A DNA stretch of 64,000 bases from Combretum micranthum (GCA_024138025.1 JAMXBD010001109.1:186001-250000); one strand, 5' to 3'. Positions 13,329 through 25,546 are shown, numbered from the stretch's first letter. Translations and numbers: made by a program. Notes: generated from the sequence alone by a model not told the origin.

Positions 13329-14270
13329 TTATAAGGGTGAGCATATGATGTTGTCATACAAGGTACCCACACCCACTCCAATCTGCTCAACCAGTAAGGT
13401 GCGGGTTGTATTAAAGGTCACATGATGGGATACACGTATGAAATCTTCGAAACTTGCTCTCACAGGATACGGTATGAATATGGGTTTTTTATACCATGTA
13501 CTCACCCTATAACCAATATTTTTAATATATAAAGGGTATATGTTCCAGCGTATCTTGTATTTTTCCTATTTAATATTACAAAATTATGTTTATATATAAG
13601 ATACAAATAATGATACTCTAATATTTTTTTTTTTTTTGTGACTACTTATGTTCAGGGTTATTATTTGTAAACTACCTTTCAGAAATTTTTGTTATTAAAG
13701 AGCTTTTATTATTTTATTTTGAAAGAACTATAATTATATATATCTACTTGAACTCTCAAATTATATAAATATAATGTTTGTCTGCTAAAACTGATTAATG
13801 TAGTAATAGTTTGAAAAAATTTTAATTTTGGAATTTGCTATAAGTTCTACAATTTTGTTTAGTATTACATAAATAAGTTTCACATGTATCTATAACAGGT
13901 TTCAATTTTTATATATAAACAAATTATGTATGTTAGATAACTTGTGATATTAATACATTACTTTCAAAATTCCTTTTCATACGTCATTTATAGCAAAAAT
14001 ATGAAAATAAGGTAGTTTTCTATATTATATGAAACTATATCTAATACTATAAAAACTTGAAGTCTAACGATGAAAGAAAAAAAATATAGAGATTTTATGA
14101 AAACATCTATAGGTTCCACATGGTACCTTCGACCCAACAGGTTTTATTGGGTATAAGGTGGATATAAGGTACGATAGGGTAGGTTCTTAGTACAGATTGC
14201 AATATCACGTACATTACGTATGGATAATGCTTCATACCTTATCCACCATGTACCTGCTTACCTCTAATAA
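13329..14270. mobile_element. hAT-like non-autonomous transposon, candidate
   Basis: The left end reads TTATAAGGGTGAGCA and the right end, reverse-complemented, TTATTAGAGGTAAGCA. These are imperfect inverted termini of hAT style. GTTAA occurs directly outside both ends (5' flank and 14271-14275). Subterminal regions carry related GGTAC/GGTATGAAG words in opposite orientations, and the centre is AT-rich and non-coding. Boundaries are uncertain by a few bases because the duplicated flank is not a perfect 8-mer. Confidence 0.45.
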
Positions 14271-14357
14271 GTTAAATATATGATTTTTTTTACATGAATT
14301 AATAGGATTCGTTTAATACTAATAGAAGATAATAGAAGATGATGATTATTTTCTATA

Positions 14358-14749
14358 GGGTTAATTATAAAATTATGACCCGTGTTTTGAGTAATTTGCA
14401 AACACATTACCTATGTTATCTTTTTGACAATTAGATAACCTACTATTATAAATTACTATTAGAGGGAATATTTTAGTGTATTATTGGTCTAAAAAATTAA
14501 TGTAATAAAAATAATACTAAATAAAATTAAACAAATAAAATATTAACAAAATTTAAAGGTAAGAAAATTGAAAAAAAATGCAAAATTAATTTTTATAACT
14601 AATAAAATATTAACATGTGTCATTCGAAAATTATTAAATAATATTGACACTTCTATATGAAATTCGGACCACCAAATTATCAAAAAAGATAACACTGGTC
14701 TTGTGTTTGCAAATTAGTCGAACCACAAGTCATATTTTTATAAGTAACC
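14358..14749. mobile_element. Mutator-like MITE with long TIRs and perfect 10-bp target-site duplication
   Basis: The element is 392 bp long. Its left end begins GGGTTAATTATAAAA and its right end, reverse-complemented, GGTTACTTATAAAAA. Similarity continues about 75 bp inward, including TAATTTGCAAACACA in both arms. The 10-mer ATTTTCTATA flanks it exactly on both sides, at 14348-14357 and 14750-14759. Long TIRs with a 9-10-bp duplication are typical of Mutator-derived MITEs. It encodes no protein. Confidence 0.85.
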
Positions 14750-16347
14750 ATTTTCTATAATTTATATTTGGTATTATTTTTATAAGGTTGCTAGATATAT
14801 ACTATATAATGTCATATATTATGTATTATTGGATTTTATTTAAACTTCCTGCAAATTTGTGGAGCTAATCACTTGATTGATTATAAAATTTGAGTTAATT
14901 TATTTAGTTTTAGCATGCAAAACGTTTAGTTTTTAAGAGTGTTTATTTTAATAAAATTATCAAATGATCAATTATTTTAATATTTCATTGAATCATAATT
15001 TATCCAATCACCTGTTATAATTAAATTTACCTTTAGTGTCTTTGTCTTTCAACATTGCTTCTACTTTATTGGAGAAAGTAAATTTTTATTTTATTATATT
15101 GCGTTTCTCTCCACTTTTAAATAAAAAGATGATATTCCAACTAACTAGTGTGAAAATAAAAAAGGTGTGTAACTCCTATAATAAGTTCTATCTTAATGTA
15201 AATTAAATTTGATCTCCTCAGATTTAGACACACAAAATGTTGTACATGCCCAACTACTTAATATATATTTGCTACAGATAGACAAGTAAAACTACATAAA
15301 ACACACTATCCTAAAGCCTGTCTGGCATCGACCAGAGAGCGATAACCCCATGTGCACAAACAATGGTACTATTTATCATGAAAAGACTGCAGATCAAAGC
15401 TGCAACTACTCTTTTTTTTTTTTTTTTTGGTACACACTGTTTGCTAATTTACAAATTACAAAACAAAACATACATGTGAAAAAAAAAAAGTGCAGTCCCT
15501 ATATGTGTGTGTATACAAATATAGAAACAGAAAGACAGAGACAGAGACAGAGATTGCACAACCTTAAATAACTTAACAAATAAAGGATATATTAAAAACT
15601 AGATATTCACCCAAAGAAAAGTTCACATAAATTTCAGAGCACAAATGCAGAAGCAGAACAATTTGCTCCATCATTGACCAAAACTTACTTGTTTTTGCAG
15701 GATCAACCTCATCGATCTCTATTTGTTTCATTTTATTTTGATCGTTTTGGTATCTTTTTTTATTATTTTTATATATATATTTATCAAAAAAACAAATATA
15801 GATGAAAAACAAATATTTTTACTCATAAATATATTAAACAAATTAGATACAGATAAAATATAGATGAAAATCAAACAATCCAAACAGACCCTCACAGTCT
15901 ATTTGTTTTCTTCATCTAATTCTAATCATTTGATAAATGAAAGAGAAATTTGGCCCATAAAAGTAAACAGAAATGCTTTACATGATCTTTCATCCATCAA
16001 TATTGATAACCTCTACAATCAGATGAAGTGGCTCCCAAGTGTAGGATAGCACAAAGGTTGTGTTTTCTAACTATCGGGCCTGCACGAGGAGCTGCCAAAA
16101 TATTTGATCCTTCTTCCAGTTCAATTTTAAGGAGTAGTAAATCTGTAATAATCAGTGGCTTTTGTGTACCTCCAAAATTAAGCGACAATGATTGTGTGAA
16201 GAGACACCTCCATAAGAGAATACATTATAGCAGAATGTCTAATTACACCTAGCATTAGATATAATATAATGATACAAAATTTTTCTGCTGAGTTCTAAGC
16301 AAAAAAAATGCAAAGAATATTTGGAACAGAAAGATGGTAATTAGAAA
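14750..16347. other. intergenic region and 3' flank of the GT47 gene
   Basis: AT-rich sequence with a T-run at about 15411-15428 and a short (AGACAG)n-like stretch at 15531-15550. No gene is supported. The part next to 16348 is likely 3' UTR of the glycosyltransferase gene. A 63-codon minus frame at 15997-16188 is unrecognised and too short to call. Confidence 0.5.
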
Positions 16348-19300
16348 TCATTGTGAGGATTCCAACATTGTGACATTGGACCTTCTGCATTCACACGTGC
16401 AGATGCTTCGAGACCCTTTGACCACCCGTTGTGATCTCACAGTGTGAAGCTTTATGTTAACCATCTTACCAGCAATCTGTCAAACAGAAAATTTCCAAGT
16501 AATCATACATATCTCAAGATCAGAGCAAAATTTTCCTCATAGAATCCACTTAATAGTTTAGTATGTACAGAGCTAATGATAAAGATAAACAAGCAATTTG
16601 CCTGTACAAGGTTACTGGGCTTTAAGTCAAACACCATTGCATGAATTCCATCATACTCAAAACTCAGTTGGATGATATTACGGAGTTCAACTTTTTAACT
16701 GTATTTTATGAGAGCTTGATGAGAAGAGGTTAAAAAACCATGACTTCAAGGATCTGGGTTCTAGAAATGGAATTGAATACCTCTTACTCTTAGTTCATAA
16801 GATTTCAAGAAATTGAGGATCATTCACAGATTATGTGTTATACATCACATCCTCATTGAGTTCTCACAAAAAGAGATATCAATTGGATTGCACAGATATG
16901 CTACTCGGGAATTAGTTAAATGAGACCTAAAAGCTTTACTACTCCAGCATTTTATTTCAAGGACAAGTGCAGTCCTAGAACGAACATTTCCTTTGTTCCA
17001 AAAGTAGATGTCCATTATGCAAAACAACCAATCTGCCAGGCCATAAGCAAAACATAATGAGTTATAACATAGCGACTAACCATTCTCCAAGTCAAGTCTT
17101 CAGGCCCAAACGGTTGCGCTGGACTTGAATAGACAAAGTGCTTTGAATACTGCAGAAAAGATCATGTGCAGATATCAGCATCATGAAATAACTACCACTG
17201 ACCAACACCAACAATCACTCAAAAACCTAGTAAAATAGTTAATTTCACAATCTCGTCCGAGAAAAGATAAGAGGTAAAAGCCGGACTACATAATTGATCA
17301 TTACTATCACAAAAGCAAATAAGAACAAGCAAGAAGGAGATATCATCCGGTTAACAATTAACAATATGTCACTTTCGCCAAAAAGAGACAGACCTTGCCA
17401 AGGTTAATTTGCAGTTCTCTGATTCGAGCAGGGTCAACACTCTTCAGATAATTCAGGAGCCAACCTGGCTTTACAGCATCACTGAGGAAACAAATAAAGC
17501 CATCTGCATGACAGAAAAAGACAATTGCATCTGAGACCACTATTTAACCACTCTTATACTAGAAGTTTAACATCTTGGATAAATGACACTGATCTCTTTC
17601 CAATTTCAAATGGTTATATTGCATCTGGACTGGAGTGTCAATTGCATTGTTTTCAACAATATGATAAGTTTCCAAATATGCTATTTGTTGATTCACTTAT
17701 CAAGATATTGTGAAAGGGACTGTGAAGTGAGTAGTATGGTTCCTTGCTCATATTTCCTACAGGCTAACAAATCTACTATATGCGTCCATAGTATGGCCAG
17801 AACAAAAAAGTAGCCATCCTCCATCAAAACAACCCACATTCACTCCTCTACAACTTCATGGCTCCAAACAACGGTATACCAGTACCTAATAACAGCCCTC
17901 AACCCCCACCAAGATATAACAAAATAAAGCTCTAAAGACGAACTTACCTTCCTATAATCGAGTATTCCTTCGAAAGGAAGCTCCAATTCATCACTAACTA
18001 TAACAGGGATGCATCCACTGACGATGGCATCAAACAATCTGCAGATGAAGGAGTGTCCCCAGCTGGCTCAAGCAGAAGACAGAGCTGGTGGTATAAAGGT
18101 GGACCCATATTAAAAGATTTGAAGGACAGAAGGACATGATAATCCCATTCCAAAAGCCAAATTGTATTACCTGCGCATACCATTTTGAGCAGCAATTTTT
18201 CTCCACCTCCCCAGCTGTTCCTTCTTCTACAATAACCCCAGGTGCTCCACTTAGCTCTGCAGTTAGTTTAGCACGAATTTTCCCTCCCTACAAGCAGAAC
18301 ACAGCACCATGGTATCAGCTACAAACAAATAATAAGAAGTAGCTAGAAAGAGCAACAGACATACAGCATTCCTCTTGAGCCTTCCACGGAAAAAGAGAAG
18401 GTTGGTTCTTTTAGGCAGGGTCTTGGAGAAGCAATGAGCATCGCATAGATCAACATTGGAACATAAGGCATGATGACATCTTTCTCAAGAAAGACCTGTC
18501 CAGGCTTGTACCAGTTCCCAGTAGAATCCATATCAGGAAGAAGCCAAATGGCATGCTTCATAAATTTGCGGACAGTCTTGAAAGACCATGGTGATGCACC
18601 GGAACTATGTGGTCCCTACCACCAGAGCGCTTCCAGTATGGTTGATCTGTCACCCATTGCAGAGCTTCCTACATCATTCATTATAAATATAAAATAAGCA
18701 ACCCAAAATTCTCTAATACTAAATGATATTGATAAATTAAGCAAGACAGATGCAAAAACATTTCATATAAATCTTTCAAGCATATATTATAATCAAAGCT
18801 TCAAAAATATGAAATATTAATGCAAATCAGATATTTAGTTGCTTTTCCGAGCAAAGTGTTGCATGCAACTATCTACCCACCACCACGGCCATCTAAGCCA
18901 GCCACTCATTATATTCCACAACGCATCATGAGAAAAAATGCTCAAAAGAAAACATTTTCCACAAAACAAACACAATTAAAAACATTTGGTTCACATAAAT
19001 TTATGGAACTGAACTGATAGTAACAGACTACAGCCTTAAAGAGTACTAGATAACACAAACTATTTATAACATTCTTATGATACCAAACAACAGACAACAC
19101 AAATATCCCGTACATATCAAATACATACAAGTGAATTATCATGTCACGTATAAGGAAATTCTTATATGGTACCCTTCAGTTTCTCATCCCATGTCCAATT
19201 CTTACAACCAAACACTGCCTTAGATGAAAACAAATAATTAATTAAGCATGCGAATAGGACAGCACTCACACCCTGTAAAGCGCCTTACAGCGCTGCTTCT

Positions 19301-19899
19301 CGAGGAGAAAGAAGCTGATGGTAGTAAAGAAAGGAATATAGAACAGATGTGCGTCCTCAGGGTTCGAGACACGAACCACCAGGTGGTTCAGAAGCCGCTG
19401 CGATCGCGGCGCGATAAGATCGGCCCAAAGCCAGTAATCGATAGAATGCTGCTCGATGAGGCGGTGCACGGGGCTTCCATTCGACGTGAGAGTAGAGGTA
19501 TCCCTGTAAGTATTACGAAACAGCCAGAGCAGATCGTAGGTGAACTTGGAGGCATATCGTACACGTAAACCCTAATTGGGAAATCCAGCGGAATAAAGGA
19601 TGCAAGAATGGATCATCGTCATGGAGATGTTGGAGCGTGTCGGTTGCAGTGGATTGGTGATGGTTGGGAGAGTGATGAGTAGGAAGTGTTCTAGAGAGAG
19701 AAGGAAGTTGGTTTGCTTATTGGTGGTGATGGAGAGGGGGATGAGGAGAGAGAGAGAGTGGAGTGGCGGTGGTGGAAGAGAAAGGGAAAGTAGTAGAGAA
19801 GACAGAGAGATAAGATGCAGAGTGGGAATAGAATCGGATATTGGAGTTGGATCTGGAGTAAGAAGAAGATGATGATGATGATGATGATGAGAGTGCCAT
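16348..19899 (-). CDS. GT47/exostosin-family glycosyltransferase, Golgi type II membrane protein; seven exons, frame broken by one-base losses
   Basis: This is a plant exostosin-domain (GT47) glycosyltransferase. Members make cell-wall polysaccharides or glycan side chains in the Golgi; the acceptor cannot be told from the sequence. Exons (minus): 19899-19272, 18668-18365, 18287-18172, 18084-17948, 17503-17394, 17149-17081 and 16476-16348, stop TGA at 16350-16348. Diagnostic blocks in order are [139 protein letters not shown] and [14 protein letters not shown]. At least seven single-base losses shift the frame: near 19545, 18590, 18459, 18200, 18065, 18040 and 17484. The Ser-rich N terminus is also shifted before the exostosin domain. 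An alternative in-frame start is at 19944. Family length is about 500 residues, so the gene is otherwise complete. Closest relative by recall is the At5g16890 type. Confidence 0.85.
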
Positions 19900-19971
19900 T
19901 CCAGTTCCAGTGTTTTTCTTCCCACGCAAGGGCATTTGGGGCATTAAGGTATTGCAATCATGGAGTATAGA

Positions 19972-20025
19972 TCAATATTCCGTGTAACATGCCGAGTCAT
20001 TGTCGCCTTCACCGTTTGTGTTCAT
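19972..20025 (-). promoter_or_regulatory. possible upstream ORF in the GT47 leader
   Basis: A 17-codon frame starts with ATG at 20025-20023 and stops with TGA at 19974-19972, upstream of both candidate starts (19944 and 19899) of the GT47 gene. If transcription starts further upstream, it could lower translation of the main frame. It sits just downstream, in gene orientation, of the long C/G homopolymer. There is no direct evidence that it lies in the transcript. Confidence 0.25.
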
Positions 20026-20034
20026 CTTGGGTTT

Positions 20035-20036
<2 letters not shown>

Positions 20037-20085
<49 letters not shown>

Positions 20086-20101
20086 GGGGGGGGGGGGGGG
20101 G
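20037..20101. repeat. 65-base poly-G tract (48 G, one A, 16 G)
   Basis: Bases 20037-20084 are all G, 20085 is A and 20086-20101 are G. Seen from the GT47 gene this is a C-run about 140-200 bases upstream of the start. A poly-A run (about 20146-20166) lies nearby. The open frames of glycine or proline repeats that cross it are artefacts. Its true length is uncertain because homopolymers are error-prone. Confidence 0.95.
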
Positions 20102-20166
20102 TTGGTGGGGTGTGTATTGTGGTGTGGGGGTAAAAAAAGAACGGAAAAAAAAAAAAAAAAAAAAAA

Positions 20167-22069
20167 GACACCCAATGTTCCAAAGAGGGAAATAAAAATC
20201 TTTATTATTATTGTAAGATAAAAGCAATCTAAAAAATGACAAGTTAAGGAAATATAAAATAATATTTTAATATAAACTTACAAAAATTTATTGGAACGAA
20301 AAAAATTTTAAAAATGAGTGAGTTCAACTCATCTTTTGAAAAGATACGCTTGTCTCTTCCACAAACAAGTTCAATAGAAATACATTACACCTGTCTATTC
20401 AAAAGACAAGTTTGATGGTGTCTTCTGAAGTGTTTGAGATGTCATTTAGCGTGCAATCAGTGAATGATGAGTTGGCTCTATCGATGGTGAGTTTGGTTGG
20501 GGTCTAACAAGATAGTGTAGTCTACCTTGTGAGCCAATGAAGGTAGGTGGTTGGTTTTGGTGTGGAATGGTGAGGTTGGTATGGATGTTGAGTTGTGGTC
20601 GTAGCTGGATTGTTCTTTGTGGCTTGGCCTAAACCAGTAGGTCCTTGAGCAGATCCTACGTTAGCCTTAAGGCATTGGTCTTTAACTAGAAAAATAAATG
20701 CTTGGGCTTGAGAAGCTTTTGGCTTAGTAGGTCCGTAAAATTCACTAGGATAAGCGGTTTTATTGAACCAGACAAAGCAACAAGCAATGAAACCAAAAAC
20801 GGATAAAGTGCTTAAACTATAATATAAGTAAGCAAATAAAGATTTTTTCTTTTCACTTTATTTCGATTATTCATACCATATAGAAGTATTGCTACTAAAA
20901 ATAATACTATACCCTTGATCGTGAAATATTAATTGCTTCTTAAACCTTGTGGACTGCATGAAAGTAAGATACTCGAAATTCGAGGGTCCAAGAGTTTTAT
21001 AAAACATTCTTGATGGAAAAAAAAAATAATGTGAAAGAAAGGTAGATCCCCATACCACAAGAATCCTTAGTTAGAATGAGATTCCAACTCAACACCCGTT
21101 TAATACATGAAATATTGAGCAAGAGTTGCTCTTGTATACAGAGTCAGGTATTGTAACGTAGCTGGGGATTTACTGTTTCCGCTATAATAATAGTTTATTC
21201 CATAGCTTCCTTTTCCTATAGCTTACTACTACCTGAGCTACAAAAGATGCTTTTTGACCAATAGCTACATTCAAGTTCGAGTGTTATAAATTGGAGTCAA
21301 ATTGATGTCCATAATTGGTCGGATTGGTGGAGCGGCTATTGGGTAGCTGACAGTAGAGATGGGTTTTGATTAGAGAGTGAGAGAGAGAGAGAGTGGATGA
21401 GGAAGATTGAAGTTATATGTTTGTTTGCTCTTACTTTTTTATCACCGGAGCTATTTTATTAGTGGACAATGTAAAATCAGAGCATATTTTGTTGCTACAT
21501 ATATTGCTTGTTCTTATTTTCTGTCATTGGTTGCAGTCACAAAATAGTGGTGATGTATAATTAGTTTATAGTAATCCCATTTCTTTAAAAGGCAAGGTTA
21601 GTATGATTATTTTGAACCTATCTCTTGAAGAGATAAGTAGTTCTTAATTTCATGATTACTTTTTACTCAATGGAATTTTCGTAATTTTTTATTAAATTAT
21701 TATTTTTTTCCTTAACCCCAAATATAACCTTACACCAATTTATCATATAACTTAGTATATACATTATAACCTCTCAAAAGTATTGTCAATTCAATAATAC
21801 ATTTAAGGTTAAGATGTATACAATATATAATTAAACTTATTAAATATACATTAGGGATTTCATATAAAAATATATAGAATTGTCATTACCGATAGTACTA
21901 TTATGGATTCAAAATCAAAATGATTCACCCAAAATTTCCAAATGATACTACAAAATGAAGAAATTTTTTTAGGTGACCCATTTAGCTCTCATTGCATTTT
22001 CATCATCCACATGCTTTAGGATTAATGTAGTGTGTCGTCTTTAGTCAAAACCTAAATAATAATATATAA
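20167..22069. other. intergenic region, no gene recognised
   Basis: AT-rich DNA with a GT-rich patch at 20430-20640 and a (GA)n run at about 21375-21394. I see no coding similarity or complete transposon. It may hold decayed repeats that I cannot name. Confidence 0.4.
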
Positions 22070-22422
22070 TGCAAAGGTCAAATTTAGTACATCAACTTTC
22101 TAAAAAAATTCAATTTAGTACCTGAATTTTTAGGTGATTAATTTAATACCCAATTAAACTTATTGTGATTATTTTTACTATTGCCTTAACATTGCTTGCA
22201 AATGCAGAAGTATAACTGAATTTTTGCCAATGCTCCTAACACGGCTTAACACTGAAAAGTCGTTTCTTGCACATCAAGAAATGGAAAAAAAGTAATAATT
22301 TTAGTAAGATAGTAAAAATAACCACAAAAACTTTAATTAGATTTTAAATTAACTACTTTAAAGTTTAAATATGAGATTGAATTTTTTAGCAACATCCAGA
22401 TACCAAATTTAACAATTTTTCT
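22070..22422. mobile_element. Mutator-like MITE, family 2, copy A
   Basis: This 353-bp element has arms that pair over about 80 bp: left AAATTTAGTAC...AAAAAAATTCAAT...TTAATTTAA against the reverse complement of the right arm, AAATTTGGTAT...AAAAAATTCAAT...TTAATTTAA. The 10-mer TAATATATAA flanks it on both sides (22060-22069 and 22423-22432). It is non-coding. Related copies lie near 23966 and 42645. Confidence 0.75.
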
Positions 22423-22826
22423 TAATATATAAGAAGATAAGGAAACCATAGCTCAAAAAAGGGATTAAGAAAAAAGGTATTCAATATAATATCAAACAAG
22501 GTTTTCAAACAATTATTAAATGGCCATATAAAACAAGTAAATGTTATTGCATGATGCTATTCTGTCTACGTGAGATAATATAACATAAAATCTCAATTGA
22601 GAAGTTTTCTAGCACGATTTGGCTTGTGCAATGAAGATAGAGTCCCTCTAAGACCTCTTCAAATTCATTTCAAACGTCACCACATCTTCTTTTCATGTTG
22701 CTTAGTTTGGCCATAAAGGTGGGAAAAAGGCAACATTTTAGCTCTTTTTCAATGTAGGTGTGTAGTCAGCAAAATCCTAATAAAGTCTAAACTGGGTTGA
22801 AATGCATGTCATTTTAAAAAATTTGC

Positions 22827-23330
22827 TTTTTTTTTTTCCAATAAAGATGAATTTCATTCTTTAGAAAGAAATTACACCAATTACAATGGTCGATTCAAGA
22901 AAAATGCCAAACGAAGAGTTGAGAATACAATGACTTAACCGTATAAACGAATACATCTCTTTTATAGTCAAAATGTTTAACATATGCAAAGGGGATAGAA
23001 ATTCTCCTAAGAGAATAAAACCCAACAACTGGCGACTGGATTAGACCCCATAAAAGGAATAACAATATCCTATATAATGGATGGAAACAAAATAAAAAAC
23101 AAAATCAACAAATACATAAAAAATTTTGCTTATTCTAAAAAACTAACGACATAATAATATTTGCTTTATCTCCATGGTCTTCAATCCACTTGAATTATCG
23201 ATGATGGTGGAAATATTAGATTACTACCCATATTCGATGCTAAAAGTAGTAAATCTACGATTATTGAGATCAGAAGTAATAGATCTGTTAAATTATTTCG
23301 ATAAACGATGGAAAGATATTTTAAAGAGAA
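22827..23330 (-). mobile_element. LINE/retroposon 3'-end fragment, copy 2
   Basis: A T run at about 22827-22837 is followed by sequence aligning with copy 1 (11795-12300) over its full length, including CTCCTAAGAGA(A/G)TAAAAC and ATAATATTTGCTT blocks. On the minus strand it ends in poly(A). Both copies lose similarity at about the same internal point, which may be the real 5' end of a short element. A 65-codon plus-strand frame at 23174-23371 is not supported. Confidence 0.55.
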
Positions 23331-23934
23331 AGGCAACGACGTGGTTGCCCCCTTTGCAAAAAATTGTGTGACTTTCTAAAATCTTAGTTCAAAAGACACT
23401 TCAAAGCAACAAAACATGTCAAGTAGCACAACACAGCACAACACAACATGTGCCTTACTTACTAATTCAACAAGTTAGGTTTTGCCACAAGCATTACATG
23501 CACTCATCTAAACTATATACAAGCATAGGCATGCATTCTTCTGCCTCTAAGTAGCTTTAATACTCTAAACGGTAAAGTATTGATCTTACTTACTTAGATA
23601 TTGCTTACTCAAACCAATCATGATATTAAGCTCTTTGTCACTTAAAATTTTTATATAAGAAAATCTATTTTCACTTTTTTTTAAAGTTTCAAGCCATTTA
23701 CTTTAACAAACTCTAATATGTTTCAAAAGTAATTGTTGTGAAATAAGGTTTGTTTGGATTGTCAAATTTTTATCTGTATCGAATCTAGATGGTAATTTAT
23801 CGGTATCAAATCAATATCGGTCTAGTTTGATCAATTTATGGGTAAATTATCAAATTTTCATCGGTATCATATCTAGAACCATGAGTTTGTATTATTTATA
23901 CTCTTTAACATACAATTCTTCTTATGATCACATC

Positions 23935-23965
<31 letters not shown>

Positions 23966-23966
<1 letters not shown>

Positions 23967-24329
23967 AGGAGAATATTAAATTTGGTATTTAAACTTTGTC
24001 TTAAAATCTTATTAGGTACATCAACTTTGACATGGTCAATTTAATATCTAATCAAAGTTTTTTATTGTTATTTTAGTACCCCACTAACATTGTTTTTCTT
24101 TATTTTCCAACGTTAAAAAATCACTCAATCAATACTAGATATTATTAAGAGCATTAGTAAAAATCTAGTCATGTTGTCTTTTCAATATCTACAAATAGAG
24201 CAAATTTTATTAAAGAGGAAGCAAACAAGCTATAAAAAAATTGATTAATTAATTAAATTGATCACTTTAAAATTTAAGTATTAAATTGATTTTTTGAATA
24301 GTTTGATTAGCAGGTTTGACATTCATCCT
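23966..24329. mobile_element. Mutator-like MITE, family 2, copy B
   Basis: Ends AAGGAGAATATTAAATTTGG and (reverse complement of right end) TAGGATGAATGTCAAACC match copy A and copy C in layout. The arms pair over about 80 bp. It sits between (AT)n at 23941-23963 and (CT)n(AT)n at 24341-24377, so the target-site duplication, roughly ATATNNATT, is hard to read. Confidence 0.6.
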
Positions 24330-24340
24330 ATATTTATTTG

Positions 24341-24376
<36 letters not shown>

Positions 24377-24399
24377 AATATTTCTAAAACTATTATATT

Positions 24400-25546
24400 A
24401 GTAATAAGTTAGTTTTTGATAAGTGTCAAAAGATCCTTATTATTTATATCAAATTGATATTATGTTATATGAATTTTATATAATTTATTAAAGAAAAAGA
24501 TACTTATTTGGTTAAAATATTAATTTCAAAAATAAAGAAGATAAAGAGCTTAATGAAGACATTTTGATGAGTTTAAGAAGATTTTGATGTAGAATTGGGC
24601 AAAATGAACATTGATAACATGCATGACCTTCTGCACAAGTTGTGCAGAATACTTGTGCAGAATATTGGTGTAGGGAGTGAAATATGACCAGGAGGCATTT
24701 ACAAAATGCATAAAGAGCTACACAAGAAGTGTAACATGCGTGTGTAAAATATGAAAAGTGGTCAAAAGCATCTAGGAACCTACACAGACGCTTTGCACGG
24801 GCCGTGCAACCCCTTTTTCTACAGTATCATCAATTTATAATGCTATACAGCCTCGAACACGGGCTATGTAGGACAATCATGCATAGATTATTTTGGCTTT
24901 TCCTATAAATAGCAGCCTTAACTCATCATTTGAGGACACATTTTTATTCCGACAAACCTTAAAGAGATAAATAGGTACTTTAGAGTGAAGAAACGCAAGA
25001 GCTCATCGAAGATCAAAAGACTTCATTTTAAAAGGTTGTAATCATGACTTCTTTCTATTTTTCTTCATTTATATTAGTAATTATTCATGTATGGAAATAA
25101 TAGATCTCTATACCCTAGGTTTTGAGAAACTCTAACCTAATGTAAAGATTTGATTGTTTCATTATGGAAGTTTGTGCTCTCTTGAATTTATTAATGTGCT
25201 TTCATTGTTCTTTGATTTAATATAAGTGCAGTGTTATATTATTGTATATTTTTGTTAATTAGGTCAAAAGATCAATTGATAAGATAGATCTAACATGAAT
25301 AGAGAAGTTTGAATATGGAGCATAAAGATTTAATCTTTGTTAGCAATCTTGAACTATAATGCAATCCTATGTGCAATTAACAATGAAAGACATTTCCATT
25401 AATCATGTAAAGTTAGAAATTAATATTCTTGAAAGATATGTTAATTAATTATAGAGTTCCTGTACTTCAAGAAGCTAAATGAACCATTAATGATATTTAG
25501 AAGGAATGAATTATAAGGTTAGTAGTAAGTAAAGATTAGGGGTAGT
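24400..25546. mobile_element. decayed LTR-like sequence hosting the Tekay insertion (left part)
   Basis: This looks like part of an old LTR element. It has two odd-length palindromes (24631-24647 and 24793-24809) of the cytosine/guanine CACGGG...CCGTG style seen in some plant Ty3 LTRs, then TATAAATAG at 24903-24911 and a promoter-downstream-like stretch. The Tekay element is inserted at 25546. The continuation should be 38689-38883. No coding region is visible. Confidence 0.35.

Noticed and set aside
19972..20242. Poly-glycine and poly-proline open frames
   Set aside because: They are read through a G/C homopolymer and have no other coding character.
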